Under the pieces are notes generated by a model. That model had not been told where the DNA came from. It ran no database searches and saw only the letters and a program-made list of their open reading frames with translations. A stretch of DNA of 64,000 nucleotides from Serratia odorifera (GTDB lineage Bacteria > Pseudomonadota > Gammaproteobacteria > Enterobacterales > Enterobacteriaceae): contig NZ_LR134117.1 of the NCBI RefSeq assembly GCF_900635445.1, positions 2,666,001-2,730,000 on the forward strand. Direction: 5' to 3'. Each line of letters opens with the position of its first letter. Within the stretch, counting starts at the first letter, position 1. Of this stretch, positions 35,521-43,626 are shown one piece after another. The position numbers and the translations under genes were made by a program.

Positions 35521-35543
35521 ACTGTCAAAATAATTTTGACAGT
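35521..35543. promoter_or_regulatory. Perfect 23-bp palindrome, probable LysR operator
   Basis: Arms ACTGTCAAAAT and ATTTTGACAGT flank a central A with no mismatch. It contains the T-N11-A kind of LysR core and lies 13 bases before the LysR ATG and about 70 before the MFS start. Likely the binding site through which the LysR protein controls itself and the exporter. Confidence 0.8.
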
Positions 35544-35556
35544 CATCGAGGATTCC

Positions 35557-36453
35557 ATGCTCAATTTACAGCGGCTGGCTATTTTTGTTGCCGTGGTCGA
35601 GGCCGGTAATTTCACCGCGGCGGCAAACACGCTGGGGCAAAGCAAAGCGGTGGTCAGCTTTAATATCAAGCAGTTGGAAAGCGAGCTTGGCGTATCGTTG
35701 TTGGCGCGCAGCACGCGGAAACTGTCGCTGACCGACGCCGGCGAACGGTTTTATCAGCGCAGTCTGCGCCTGTTGCAAGAGGCAGAAAACGTCTTGGATG
35801 ACGTGCGGCGCGACCACCACGGCCTGAGCGGCACCTTGCGCATTACCAGCACGCCGGAATATGGCGCTCACGCGGTGGTGCCGGCGCTGGCGGCTTTTGC
35901 CCAGCTGCACCCACGGTTACGTATCCAGCACGTTTCTTCTTCTCAGCATGCGGATTTGATTGCCGAGCGCTTTGACGTGGCGATTCGTCTGGGGCGCATG
36001 GCAGATTCAAACCATCGTGCGGCACGCCTCGACGATTTCGCCATTTTGCCGGTCGCGTCACCGGACTATCTGGCGCGACAGCAGATTGTTTCGCTGGCGC
36101 AACTGGCGCAGGCGCAGTGGATTGTTCACAGCCGATTAGCGTCTCCGCTCAGTTGGCAGGTGGTAACGCCGCAACGGCAGGCGGTGCTGTTCGACGTTGA
36201 AACCCCTGCCGCGCTGACGGCCGACAGCGCGACGGCGCTGCTGGCGTTCGCCCTGCACGGCGCCGGCGTTGCCCTGCTGCCGGACTGGCTGGCTCGCCCG
36301 GCACTGCAGCGCGGACAATTATGTCAGCTGTTGCCAGACCACCGCTTCCCGACACAGAGTATTTATGCGCTTTACCCCAATACGCGCCACGTACCGGAGA
36401 AGGTGCGGGCATTTATCGATTTTTTGCGGTCCTGGTTAGCCAAGGGTGAATAA
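35557..36453 (+). CDS. LysR-family transcriptional regulator
   Basis: 298 residues from the ATG at 35557 (MLNLQRLAIFVAVVEAGNF); the longer frame from 35470 would run through the palindrome and is rejected. Helix-turn-helix in NFTAAANTLGQSKAVVSFNIKQLESELG, then a C-terminal effector domain. It belongs to the CrgA/AaeR-like group and is divergent from the DHA2 exporter. Its 3' end overlaps the repaired end of the convergent hydrolase gene by about 40 bases. Confidence 0.89.
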   Translation: MLNLQRLAIFVAVVEAGNFTAAANTLGQSKAVVSFNIKQLESELGVSLLARSTRKLSLTDAGERFYQRSLRLLQEAENVLDDVRRDHHGLSGTLRITSTPEYGAHAVVPALAAFAQLHPRLRIQHVSSSQHADLIAERFDVAIRLGRMADSNHRAARLDDFAILPVASPDYLARQQIVSLAQLAQAQWIVHSRLASPLSWQVVTPQRQAVLFDVETPAALTADSATALLAFALHGAGVALLPDWLARPALQRGQLCQLLPDHRFPTQSIYALYPNTRHVPEKVRAFIDFLRSWLAKGE

Positions 36454-37440
36454 ACTGCAATACCGTGGCAATGGTCTGTTGATGTACTGCTGCACGCTGC
36501 GCCGTTGTCGAGTCACAAATAAAGCTTTCCCCCTCCTGCGCCAGCACGGTTTTTGCCCGTGGGGTGCATAAGGGCAAGAAATCAAAATGACTGCTGTCAG
36601 GGATTTGCACGCTGGTAATGGGGTGCCTGCCGGCATACTTCGCCAGCGACGCCCCCCCAGACCGTCCGCCGTTGCCAGATAGCGCTGCGCTTCGACAATC
36701 AGCAGCGGGGCGGAAAGCGAGCCCAGGCTGGCGGGCAACAGGTAGGGTGCCATGCCGGGATCGAGCGCAATGGCAAAGCGAACGCGGCGATCCTGATAGT
36801 CATGGTTGAAGCGCTGGGCTGACAGCTGCCGCAACTCAACCTTGGCCTGCGTATAAAACTGGCAGTTGGCTGAATGCGGTGCGCGATGGCAGCCGTGAAT
36901 AAACTGGCGTAGATCAAGGCGCCCGCCGACCAGTGCAATGGCGCTGTAGCCGCCTTTGGAATGCCCGATAACGCCAATGGCGTTGGCATCGATCCGTTGG
37001 CTCCAGCGCGCATCGTCGAGCATGGCGCCGATCAGCGCGGACATATCCTCGGTTTGCAACCATAGGCGGGCAGACTGCGCCGGGAGAGAATTGCCGGTAG
37101 TACTGCCGGGATGATTGGCCGCCGCTACGATTATCCCTTGTTCAACCAGAGCCTTGGCCAGCCAGGCCTGACTGGCGTTGTTACCGCCGCTGCCGTGGCT
37201 CAGGATCACCAGCGGGAATCGGCCCTGGGCAACGGGCGCATTAATCCTACTCGGGATACCAGCAAACACCGGGTTGGCTGCCAGCACATGTTGCGGGCCG
37301 CTATCCTCGGTGGGGTAGTAAATGCGGCTGTCGAGTGCTCTGCCGTTAGCATGAAAGGTGTGTTGTGCGTCGGCAAGTTGATAAGGGGCGGCGTTGGCGA
37401 ATGAACCGATCAATGCCAGCAAGATAACGAATGTCTTCAT
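36413..37440 (-). pseudogene. Secreted alpha/beta hydrolase, one-base frameshift near the C-terminus
   Basis: Dienelactone-hydrolase-like secreted esterase. Signal peptide (about 1-17, ending FANA), oxyanion region LSHGSGGN at 80-87 and nucleophile elbow GHSKGG with Ser161. At a run of seven G (plus-strand C run 36652-36658) the frame leaves the family pattern. An eighth G would restore KYAGRHPITSVQIPDSSHFDFLP, which carries the catalytic His, and end at 36413 with about 342 residues. The unshifted frame ends at 36436 and lacks that His. The zero frame reads G GGG GGG, a possible -1 slip site. Real lesion, slippage or base-call error cannot be told apart. Confidence 0.8.
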
Positions 37441-37590
37441 GATGCTTCCTTGACAGGGAAAGCGGCCAATTTGCAGCAGGGGGATAGGTTGTGGCGACCT
37501 CGATCGCGATTTAGGTCGTTAACGGTTTGTTTTTGCAAGCTTAAGATTTTACACTCGCGGACACCTTCCCGGTTATTGCGAACCCTGGCC

Positions 37591-38589
37591 ATGCCGCTTA
37601 TTCCACTGACATTTGTCTTTGCTGCCGTGTATCTGGCACTGTTGATTCGCCTGGGGGCTCCCCAGCGTCAGCGCTGGGTATTTCATCTGTTACTGCTATT
37701 GTGCATCTGGCAAAGTCTGTTGGTCGGAGTGCGTTATGGCTATCATTTCAACCAGTTCAATGCGCTACAACCCTATGGCGCTATCGCCATTCCCGCGCTG
37801 ATTTATCTGGCGCTTACCGCGAGCGCGCAAGGCGGGCGTTGGCACTATGGTCTGGTGGTGGCGATGCCGTTGGCGATTGCTGGTTGGGCGCAGCTGTGGG
37901 CACCCTGGCTGTTGGATGGTCTGATCATTGCGGCCTATCTGGGGTTTGCCCTCGCCATGCTGTTGTTTTTACGGCAGGGGGAAAACAGCTTACCCAGGGT
38001 AGCGCTAACGGAAAGTTGGCTGAGTCTGCGCCTTTGGCGCGCGCTTGGCATGCTTTTATTGGCCGGTGGCTTAGCTGAAACGGCCATCGCCTGGGATTTT
38101 GCCTTTCACGCCGGGGAGCATGCCGGTGCCATCGCTACCTTGAGCAGCCTGCTGGTGGTGCTGGGGCTTGGCGCCATTCTACTGCGGGCGCATTTACCTG
38201 CGCATACGGTGGAGGAGCCTCCAGTTGAAGCCGAGCAGCACAAGCCGACCGAGGAATGGTTCGCGCTGATTGAGCGCCGCCTCAGGCAGGATGGCCTGTA
38301 TCTGGACGCTGAGCTTAACCTGACTCGTCTGGCGCGTAAGGTTGGCTTGCCGGCACGCAAGGTGTCCCAGGCGATTAATCAGCATGCCGGGATGAACGTA
38401 TCGCAATATGTGAACCAAATGCGCATTCATCAGGCAGCTCATTGGCTAAGCGCAAGCGATCGGCCGATTACCGACATTATGCTGGAGGCCGGTTTTACCA
38501 CTAAATCCAATTTTAACCGCGAATTTCAGCGCATTTGGGGCCTCAACCCCAGCGAATGGCGCAAACGGCATGCGTTAGCCAAGCAATAA
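37591..38589 (+). CDS. Membrane-bound AraC-family regulator
   Basis: 332 residues from the ATG at 37591 (MPLIPLTFVF). Seven hydrophobic segments fill about residues 1-205, then a cytoplasmic AraC DNA-binding domain (about 230-330) with both helix-turn-helix units (LNLTRLARKVGLPARKVSQAINQ and ITDIMLEAGFTTKSNFNREFQ). Regulators of this layout sense signals in the membrane. It is divergent from the hydrolase gene, its possible target. Its last 27 codons are repeated in a tandem duplication directly downstream. Confidence 0.86.
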   Translation: MPLIPLTFVFAAVYLALLIRLGAPQRQRWVFHLLLLLCIWQSLLVGVRYGYHFNQFNALQPYGAIAIPALIYLALTASAQGGRWHYGLVVAMPLAIAGWAQLWAPWLLDGLIIAAYLGFALAMLLFLRQGENSLPRVALTESWLSLRLWRALGMLLLAGGLAETAIAWDFAFHAGEHAGAIATLSSLLVVLGLGAILLRAHLPAHTVEEPPVEAEQHKPTEEWFALIERRLRQDGLYLDAELNLTRLARKVGLPARKVSQAINQHAGMNVSQYVNQMRIHQAAHWLSASDRPITDIMLEAGFTTKSNFNREFQRIWGLNPSEWRKRHALAKQ

Positions 38590-38856
38590 TGGTCTGGCCG
38601 TCGCTATGATCCCGGTTTACCGCCGCTTGGGGGCGAGGGGGGGATTCCCGGTGGCAGGTAGCCAGCGCTGTCGTTGCCAACTCCAATTTTAACCGCGAAT
38701 TTCAGCGCATTTTGGGCCTCAACCCCAGCGAATGGCGCAAACGCCATGCGTTAGCCAAGCAATAATGGTCTGGCCGTCGCTATGATCCCGGTTTACCGCC
38801 GCTTGGGGGCGAGGGGGGATTCCCGGTGGCAGGTAGCCAGCGCTGTCGTTGCCAAC
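38506..38856 (+). repeat. 176-bp tandem duplication of the AraC gene 3' end
   Basis: Unit 1 is 38506-38681 and unit 2 is 38682-38856. They differ by two substitutions (TGG to TTG and CGG to CGC in the coding part) and by one G in a G run (7 against 6). Unit 2 keeps the final 27 codons and stop of the AraC gene as an orphan fragment (SNFNREFQRILGLNPSEW...). Confidence 0.95.
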
Positions 38857-39064
38857 CAAAGCGTTGCCTGCGCAATCCTCGCTCCCATTGGGGAATGACC
38901 GTGTATCGTTAGCTGCCTGCGATGCGTGAAACAGCCACGCCAGCCTTGGCTCAAGCTGATGATTAAGGATTATTCCGAAACCCGGATGCACTCTGAGAAA
39001 TTTATTGTTTCAGCCAATGATTCCGGTAAGGTCGCACTGCGGTTCAGAATGAGAGGAGGAATCG
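38857..39064. other. Intergenic region before ygaC
   Basis: Unique sequence after the duplication. It holds the ygaC promoter and a strong ribosome-binding site (GAGGAGG). With the duplication, about 475 bases lack a full gene. No Fur box of good quality is seen, although ygaC is Fur-controlled in E. coli. Confidence 0.5.
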
Positions 39065-39403
39065 ATGTATTTACGGCCGGATGAAGTGGCTAGAGTGTTG
39101 GAGAGTACCGGTTTTGAACGTGATTATGTCACCGATCAAGCCTACGGCTACCGCAAGGGCGATCACTATGTGTATGTTAACCGCGAAGCGCGGATGGGCA
39201 GAACTGCGTTGGTGATACACCCTGCGTTAAAAGAGCGCAGCGTGCACTTTGCGACCCCGACGTCGCCAGTGCGTACCAGCGAACAATATACTGAATTCCC
39301 ATTGGATCTCACCGGCGACACGCCAAACCTGCGTTACGGCATTCCGCACGGCTTCAGCTCGCGCGAAGCGCTGTCCCGCTATCTTTACAGTATGTTCCTG
39401 TAA
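39065..39403 (+). CDS. ygaC: DUF2002 family protein YgaC
   Basis: 112-residue cytoplasmic protein of unknown function. The core GDHYVYVNREARMGRTALVIHPALKERS and the end YGIPHGFSSREALSRYL match E. coli YgaC closely. A GAGGAGG site lies six bases before the ATG. In E. coli it is adjacent to ygaM and repressed by Fur; the iron link is from that species. Confidence 0.92.
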   Translation: MYLRPDEVARVLESTGFERDYVTDQAYGYRKGDHYVYVNREARMGRTALVIHPALKERSVHFATPTSPVRTSEQYTEFPLDLTGDTPNLRYGIPHGFSSREALSRYLYSMFL

Positions 39404-39433
39404 CCAGGGAGCGCAGTCCGCTGCGCCCATGGC

Positions 39434-39880
39434 TCACCCGTTGACGATGGCATCCAGATTGAAGCGCTCGTTATAGGCGCGGCGAAACTGCGCCAGTTCA
39501 AACGCATCCAAATCCAGTTCAGCAAAGTAAAATAGCGCCGACTCGGTGTGTTCGGCGTGCAACTGCGGCGACAGACCCGCGCGGATCAGGGTTTCGCGCC
39601 ACAGGCCTATCTGCGTATCGTCCGCCTGTTTGATAAAGGTGACATAAATAAACAGCAGGTAGGCCGCACGGTGCATTTCTTCGGTGTAGCCGTTGTTCAG
39701 CATCCGGATGAAGCGTTGGCCGTTGTGCCCGCCCATTTCCTGCACCATCGATTCAACCAGCATCGGTTTGACCTTCAGCCAGTTCGCCAGAGAATCAATG
39801 GCCTTGCGGGTATCGGAGGTCAGCAGGCGGTAACCGACAATAAAGACCACGATCAGGGCGGCGATAATAATCCACGTCAT
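39434..39880 (-). CDS. DUF1198 family protein (YicN-like)
   Basis: 148 residues with one N-terminal membrane anchor (MTWIIIAALIVVFIVGYRLL) and a cytoplasmic helical domain. The block DTRKAIDSLANWLKVKPMLVESMVQEMG fits DUF1198/YicN. Function unknown. It converges on ygaC and is 66 bases past the coiled-coil gene on the same strand. Confidence 0.82.
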   Translation of the reverse strand: MTWIIIAALIVVFIVGYRLLTSDTRKAIDSLANWLKVKPMLVESMVQEMGGHNGQRFIRMLNNGYTEEMHRAAYLLFIYVTFIKQADDTQIGLWRETLIRAGLSPQLHAEHTESALFYFAELDLDAFELAQFRRAYNERFNLDAIVNG

Positions 39881-39946
39881 TGGGGTGTCTTGTACTCGTT
39901 AGTTGCCAGCAACTGGCCAGGGGCGCCGCTGACGGCGCCGGTGATG

Positions 39947-40288
39947 TCAGTGTTGTTCGCCGCTGAAATTATCCGCTGCCCGTGGTGGCTGATTATGCAC
40001 ACGGTGATTGAAGGTGGCGGCATCCTTGGCCAGCGCATCCAGGTGGGCGCCGAGCATTTTGATTTGCTTCACCAGCGCATGCTGTTCCGGCACCGAGCTG
40101 GCGGTGCTCAGTTTCCGCGCCAGCTGTTCGTTCTGTGCACGAAGGGCAGCTTCGCGTTGTTGAGCTTCCAGCAATTGTTGTTGCAGTGCGTGATAGCGTT
40201 GTTGCCATTCGCGGTGCTGCTTTTCGAAGCTGGCCTGCAACTCATTCATTGCATTCTGAAACTGGATTTCCAGTTCGCGCATTGTCAT
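39947..40288 (-). CDS. Coiled-coil protein, MbeD/MobD-like
   Basis: 113 residues from the ATG at 40288 (MTMRELEIQFQNAMNEL); in-frame ATGs at 40309 and 40282 are alternatives. Almost the whole protein is a heptad-rich coiled coil (about 5-85). The N-terminal pattern ELExQxxNAMxELQxxFxxQHxEWQ resembles MbeD/MobD, a plasmid mobilisation/exclusion family, but no plasmid genes are near. Function unknown. Confidence 0.7.
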   Translation of the reverse strand: MTMRELEIQFQNAMNELQASFEKQHREWQQRYHALQQQLLEAQQREAALRAQNEQLARKLSTASSVPEQHALVKQIKMLGAHLDALAKDAATFNHRVHNQPPRAADNFSGEQH

Positions 40289-40496
40289 GGGCTCGATCCT
40301 TTGCGGCACTCAATATTGGCTGGCAGTATAACGAAAACTACGCGCAAGCTCACCCGCTGGTGACAAAAGCAGACAATCCCCAGCGATAAATCGTCACTTG
40401 CAACCTCGCCATGGCGTCTTACAATCAAGCTCATCCCCCCGCAATACAGGAACCTCGGTCGTTTTCGGTATTAACTTCTAGGTGAGTGGCAGCGAG

Positions 40497-41069
40497 ATGA
40501 ACAACGAAGAAAAAGGTTTTTTTGAGCAGGCAATGGCCGACGTTACCCCCTTATCCGGGCGGCAACAGACGCTGTATCTAAAAGCCGACCATCGGGAGGA
40601 CCAGCGCGCGCGCCGCGCCGCGCAGGCGCTGCAACAGGAAAATCCGCTCAGCAGCGACTTGCTGGAGATTATTCCCTGCGATGTGCCACTCGAATACCGG
40701 GGCGAGGGTATTCAGCAAGGGGTGCTGGAGAAGCTGCGCCATGGCCGTTATGCGCCGCAGGCCAGCCTGAACCTGCTGAAACGCCCGGTGGAAAGCTGTC
40801 GTCAGGAGCTGTTCCGCTTTATCGTACTGGCGCAGCAGGAAAACCTGCGTTCGCTGCTGGTGGTGCATGGCCGTGGTCGTGAAGATGAAAGTCATGCCAA
40901 CATTGTGCGCAGTTACCTGGCCAAATGGCTGGCGCAACTGGAACCGGTGCAGGCGTTTTGTCGCGCACTGCCGCGCGACGGCGGCGATGGAGCCTGTTAC
41001 GTAACGCTGCGTAAATCGGCGCAGGCCAAAGCGGATAACTTTGAGCGCCATGCCAAGCGCAGTCGCTAA
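40497..41069 (+). CDS. smrA: Smr-domain DNA endonuclease SmrA
   Basis: 190 residues from the ATG at 40497 (MNNEEKGFFEQAMADV). The C-terminal Smr domain shows LLVVHGRGREDESHANIVRSYLAKWL and GACYVTLRKSAQAK, the core of YdaL/SmrA, which nicks branched or supercoiled DNA in vitro. The N-terminal third is the DUF1508-like helper of this family (EIIPCDVPLEYRGEGIQ). A single transcription unit. Confidence 0.9.
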   Translation: MNNEEKGFFEQAMADVTPLSGRQQTLYLKADHREDQRARRAAQALQQENPLSSDLLEIIPCDVPLEYRGEGIQQGVLEKLRHGRYAPQASLNLLKRPVESCRQELFRFIVLAQQENLRSLLVVHGRGREDESHANIVRSYLAKWLAQLEPVQAFCRALPRDGGDGACYVTLRKSAQAKADNFERHAKRSR

Positions 41070-41083
41070 GCGGGCAACCCACG

Positions 41084-41470
41084 TCAGGCCGGCAGCGGAT
41101 TGGCTATTTCGATCAGGTTGTTGTCCGGATCGCGCAGGTAGATCGAGACGATCGGCCCGTTGGCGCCGGTGCGTTCTATCGGACCTTCTTCAATAATCAC
41201 CCCCAGATCGTCCAGCTCCTCCATGACCAGCGCCAGCGGGGTGGCGGCGATAAAGCACAGATCCGCCGAACCGGGCGTCGGGCGATAGGCCTTTGGTTCG
41301 AACTCGTTGCCAGCCTGATGCAGATTGATCTTTTGCTGACCGAAGGCCAGCGCCTTGCGCTCGTCGGCGAAAGTGATGATATCGAATCCCAATACCTGTT
41401 GGTAAAAGCGGCAGCTGCGTTCAATGTCTGCCACGGTTAACACCAGGTGGTCCAGTTTATTTATCTTCAT
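41084..41470 (-). CDS. VOC-family (glyoxalase-like) protein
   Basis: 128-residue vicinal-oxygen-chelate protein. The two beta-alpha-beta-beta-beta halves are seen: INKLDHLVLTVADIERSCRFYQQVLGFD and a second starting SADLCFIAATPL, ending YLRDPDNNLIEIANP with the metal-ligand Glu. His8 and the final Glu could bind metal. Substrate unknown; may be a lyase, dioxygenase or fosfomycin-type enzyme relative. It follows the DoxX gene past a strong hairpin. Confidence 0.87.
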   Translation of the reverse strand: MKINKLDHLVLTVADIERSCRFYQQVLGFDIITFADERKALAFGQQKINLHQAGNEFEPKAYRPTPGSADLCFIAATPLALVMEELDDLGVIIEEGPIERTGANGPIVSIYLRDPDNNLIEIANPLPA

Positions 41471-41504
41471 GGTAAAGCGCGTCGTCGTTGAGGTGGATTA
41501 AATC

Positions 41505-41531
41505 GGCCAATAGCGTGCTCGGCTATTGGCC
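41505..41531 (-). terminator. Perfect 10-base stem hairpin after doxX-family gene
   Basis: GGCCAATAGC and GCTATTGGCC with a 7-base loop, then GATTTAAT on the minus strand, nine bases past the DoxX stop codon. Confidence 0.75.
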
Positions 41532-41539
41532 GTGGCTAA

Positions 41540-41953
41540 TTATTTATCGAACAGTTTATGATCCAGGGAATAACGCCCGGCACCGGTAACCGCCAACAGC
41601 AGCAGGCCGCCAATGATGCTGATATTTTTAAAGAAGTTTATTTCATTGCCCATCATCTCCGCACCGGTCATATTCCAGAACGGGTGGCCGATAAACGCCG
41701 TACCCAAAACATACAGAGCAAAAATAACCGTGATAGGTCGCGTGAAAATGCCGACGATTAACGCGATGCCGAAAATAAATTCAACCACCACGGCAATAAT
41801 CGCGGCAAAATACGGCATTGGCGTGCCGTAGCCTTCCATTGACGTGACCGTGCCGCCAAAATTGGTCAGTTTCATCCAGCCAAAAATAATGAACAGGATC
41901 ATCAGCAATATTCTGGAGAGCAGAATAACGCCGTCTTTTGAGCTATCACCCAT
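41540..41953 (-). CDS. DoxX-family inner-membrane protein (YphA-like)
   Basis: 137 residues from the ATG at 41953, which has an AAGGAG site at ideal spacing; the ATG six codons earlier would overlap that site. Four membrane helices (about 10-30, 48-70, 72-92, 105-127) and the DoxX pattern LFIIFGWMKLTNFGG, GIALIVGIFTRP and FFKNISIIGGLLLLAVTGAGRYSLD. Similar to E. coli YphA; some DoxX proteins act with superoxide dismutase or thiol redox partners. Function here unknown. Confidence 0.87.
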   Translation of the reverse strand: MGDSSKDGVILLSRILLMILFIIFGWMKLTNFGGTVTSMEGYGTPMPYFAAIIAVVVEFIFGIALIVGIFTRPITVIFALYVLGTAFIGHPFWNMTGAEMMGNEINFFKNISIIGGLLLLAVTGAGRYSLDHKLFDK

Positions 41954-42161
41954 GTTGAACTCCTTAGCCACTGCTGAAAATTATTGTTGCACTGCTGATT
42001 AAAGCGTAGACCAGTTGGCCGGTTTTTCTAGGCACAGCAGGGGATTGCGCACGTTTTTACGCCGCTGACGGGGCCGAGGGTTTGTTGGCTATACTTAAAC
42101 CAATTCAGCACTGGGTAAACGCACTCAGCCGGCAGCATCCTTTAAACCGTGAGATGAAAAT

Positions 42162-42440
42162 ATGGACCTGGAAATATTACAAGACGACACCCGTTTCTTT
42201 ATTAATGACCAGCAGGGTAACGCTATTGCCGAGATTTCTTTTGTGCCTAGCGGTGACAGATTAACCATTATCGATCATACCTGGGTAGACGAAACGCTAA
42301 AGGGTCAGGGCGTAGGGAAAGTGCTGGTGGCTCGGGTAGTGGAAAAAATGCGCCAGCAAGGGCGCAAGATTATTCCGCTGTGCCCATTTGCCAAACATGA
42401 GTTTGACACCACGCCGGCTTATCAGGATATTCGCGCATAA
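42162..42440 (+). CDS. GNAT-like acetyltransferase (YjdJ family)
   Basis: 92-residue minimal GNAT-fold protein. The acetyl-CoA loop is TLKGQGVGKVLVARVVEKMRQQGRKIIPLCPFA, with Cys in the LCPFAK motif shared by the YjdJ/Yfdj-like group of short acetyltransferases. Substrate unknown. The frame ends 24 bases before a terminator hairpin. An upstream in-frame start is not supported. Confidence 0.85.
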   Translation: MDLEILQDDTRFFINDQQGNAIAEISFVPSGDRLTIIDHTWVDETLKGQGVGKVLVARVVEKMRQQGRKIIPLCPFAKHEFDTTPAYQDIRA

Positions 42441-42463
42441 ACTTGCCAAGGCGGCCGAATACT

Positions 42464-42481
42464 GGGGGAGGCGACCTCCCC
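42464..42481 (+). terminator. Hairpin after YjdJ-like gene
   Basis: GGGGAGG and CCTCCCC with a four-base loop between two convergent genes. Confidence 0.6.
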
Positions 42482-42521
42482 AATAATGGATGTGTTAATG
42501 GTGTTTAGTTTATGGCGAGCA

Positions 42522-43259
42522 TTACTGAGCGGGTTTCTGCGCGGCAAGAATAAATATCATCGGGCGCTCCTTTTCTTCATCCAGCGCCGGGTTGTCGTGG
42601 ATTTGCCGTGCTGAAGGCCCCCATTCATTCAGATAGGTGATAGTAAATCCTTGCTGTATCAACATATTGACGTAGCTGCCCAACATGCGATGTTGCTTGA
42701 TCACCCCTTCCGCCAGCCAGTTGGAAATACGCTCGCCCTCCTGCTGATAGCTATTGACCGGCCACGATTGTTGCCCATCTTCGGCGACCAGCCAGCCCTG
42801 CTGCCTGGGGGCGCTATAAATCGGGTGTTCGGCGGTGAAGATAAACTGCCCGCCCGGTACCAGCGACTGAAATACCGTGGCGAACAGTTTCTGCAGGTTG
42901 ACGATGTAATGCAGCGTTAGCGAGCTGTAGGCCAGATCAAAACGCTCCGCCGGCAGTTGTAGCGCCTCCAGATCCTGTTGGCGATAGTCAATCGCCGCAT
43001 CGTTGGTCATTTTCCGCGCTTTATTCAACATTTTCTGCGACAGATCGAGCCCCAGCACGCTGGCGGCACCCTGCTCGCGCGCGCTACGGCAGAACCAGCC
43101 ATAGCCGCAGCCAAGATCGACCACCTGCTTGCCGTGCAGGCCCGGCAGAATACGGCGAATGGTTGGCCATTCCGGCGCGCCGTCGAGGCCGTTGACCGAA
43201 CGCTCAAGCTGGGCGTAGCCGTCAAAGAAGCGCTGATTATCATAGATATTTTGTGACAT
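42522..43259 (-). CDS. Class I SAM-dependent methyltransferase
   Basis: 245 residues from the ATG at 43259 (MSQNIYDNQRFFDGYAQLERS), preceded by a GGAG site. SAM motif I is VVDLGCGYGWFCRSA, motif II LGLDLSQKMLNKAR, followed by YRQQDLEALQLPAERFDLAYSSLTLHYI, the pattern of UbiE-type small-molecule methyltransferases. The substrate is unknown. It stands alone with 200 bases upstream. Confidence 0.87.
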   Translation of the reverse strand: MSQNIYDNQRFFDGYAQLERSVNGLDGAPEWPTIRRILPGLHGKQVVDLGCGYGWFCRSAREQGAASVLGLDLSQKMLNKARKMTNDAAIDYRQQDLEALQLPAERFDLAYSSLTLHYIVNLQKLFATVFQSLVPGGQFIFTAEHPIYSAPRQQGWLVAEDGQQSWPVNSYQQEGERISNWLAEGVIKQHRMLGSYVNMLIQQGFTITYLNEWGPSARQIHDNPALDEEKERPMIFILAAQKPAQ

Positions 43260-43469
43260 AGAGACTCCTTTTTTACCGTGCCGCATGCTGCGGCAGCTGC
43301 CAGAGAATACGCGTTGGCATCCTGGTTCTCAATCATGCCGGCAGGGTAGCGTTCTGATTAGGTTGTGCCAGCGCTGACAGGTCGGCTTTGGCTGGTTTGT
43401 TATTCCGCTGGCACGTTACCTTATTCGGGCGTTAACGGATTACGTACCAATACATCACGGGAGAACGGG

Positions 43470-43544
43470 ATGCGACTTTATATTTATCTATTGCTGGCGG
43501 GCTGCTTGACATTATCTGGCTGCGTCGCTGCGTATTATCGCTAA
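43470..43544 (+). CDS. 24-residue micro-lipoprotein
   Basis: ATG at 43470 after a GGGAGA site. The peptide MRLYIYLLLAGCLTLSGCVAAYYR is given here by its key parts: a hydrophobic leader, lipobox LSGC at 15-18 and only six residues after the Cys, ending AAYYR. It is followed after nine bases by a similar micro-ORF and then a larger lipoprotein. If processed, the mature product is a seven-residue lipopeptide. No family recognised. Confidence 0.6.
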   Translation: MRLYIYLLLAGCLTLSGCVAAYYR

Positions 43545-43553
43545 GGAGCAAGG

Positions 43554-43622
43554 ATGCGTCATTTTTTATTATTGTGCCTGGTGCTGTCATTAACGGCCTG
43601 CGCCTCGCTTTATTACCGGTGA
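43554..43622 (+). CDS. 22-residue micro-lipoprotein
   Basis: Opens at 43554 with AAGGAGCAAGG, a strong site. Leader MRHFLLLCLVLS, lipobox LTAC with Cys16, then ASLYYR and stop. The tail YYR is shared with the preceding micro-ORF, which supports both as real genes. Four bases separate it from the next lipoprotein, so the three are probably one operon. Unknown function. Confidence 0.6.
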   Translation: MRHFLLLCLVLSLTACASLYYR

Positions 43623-43626
43623 ACGA

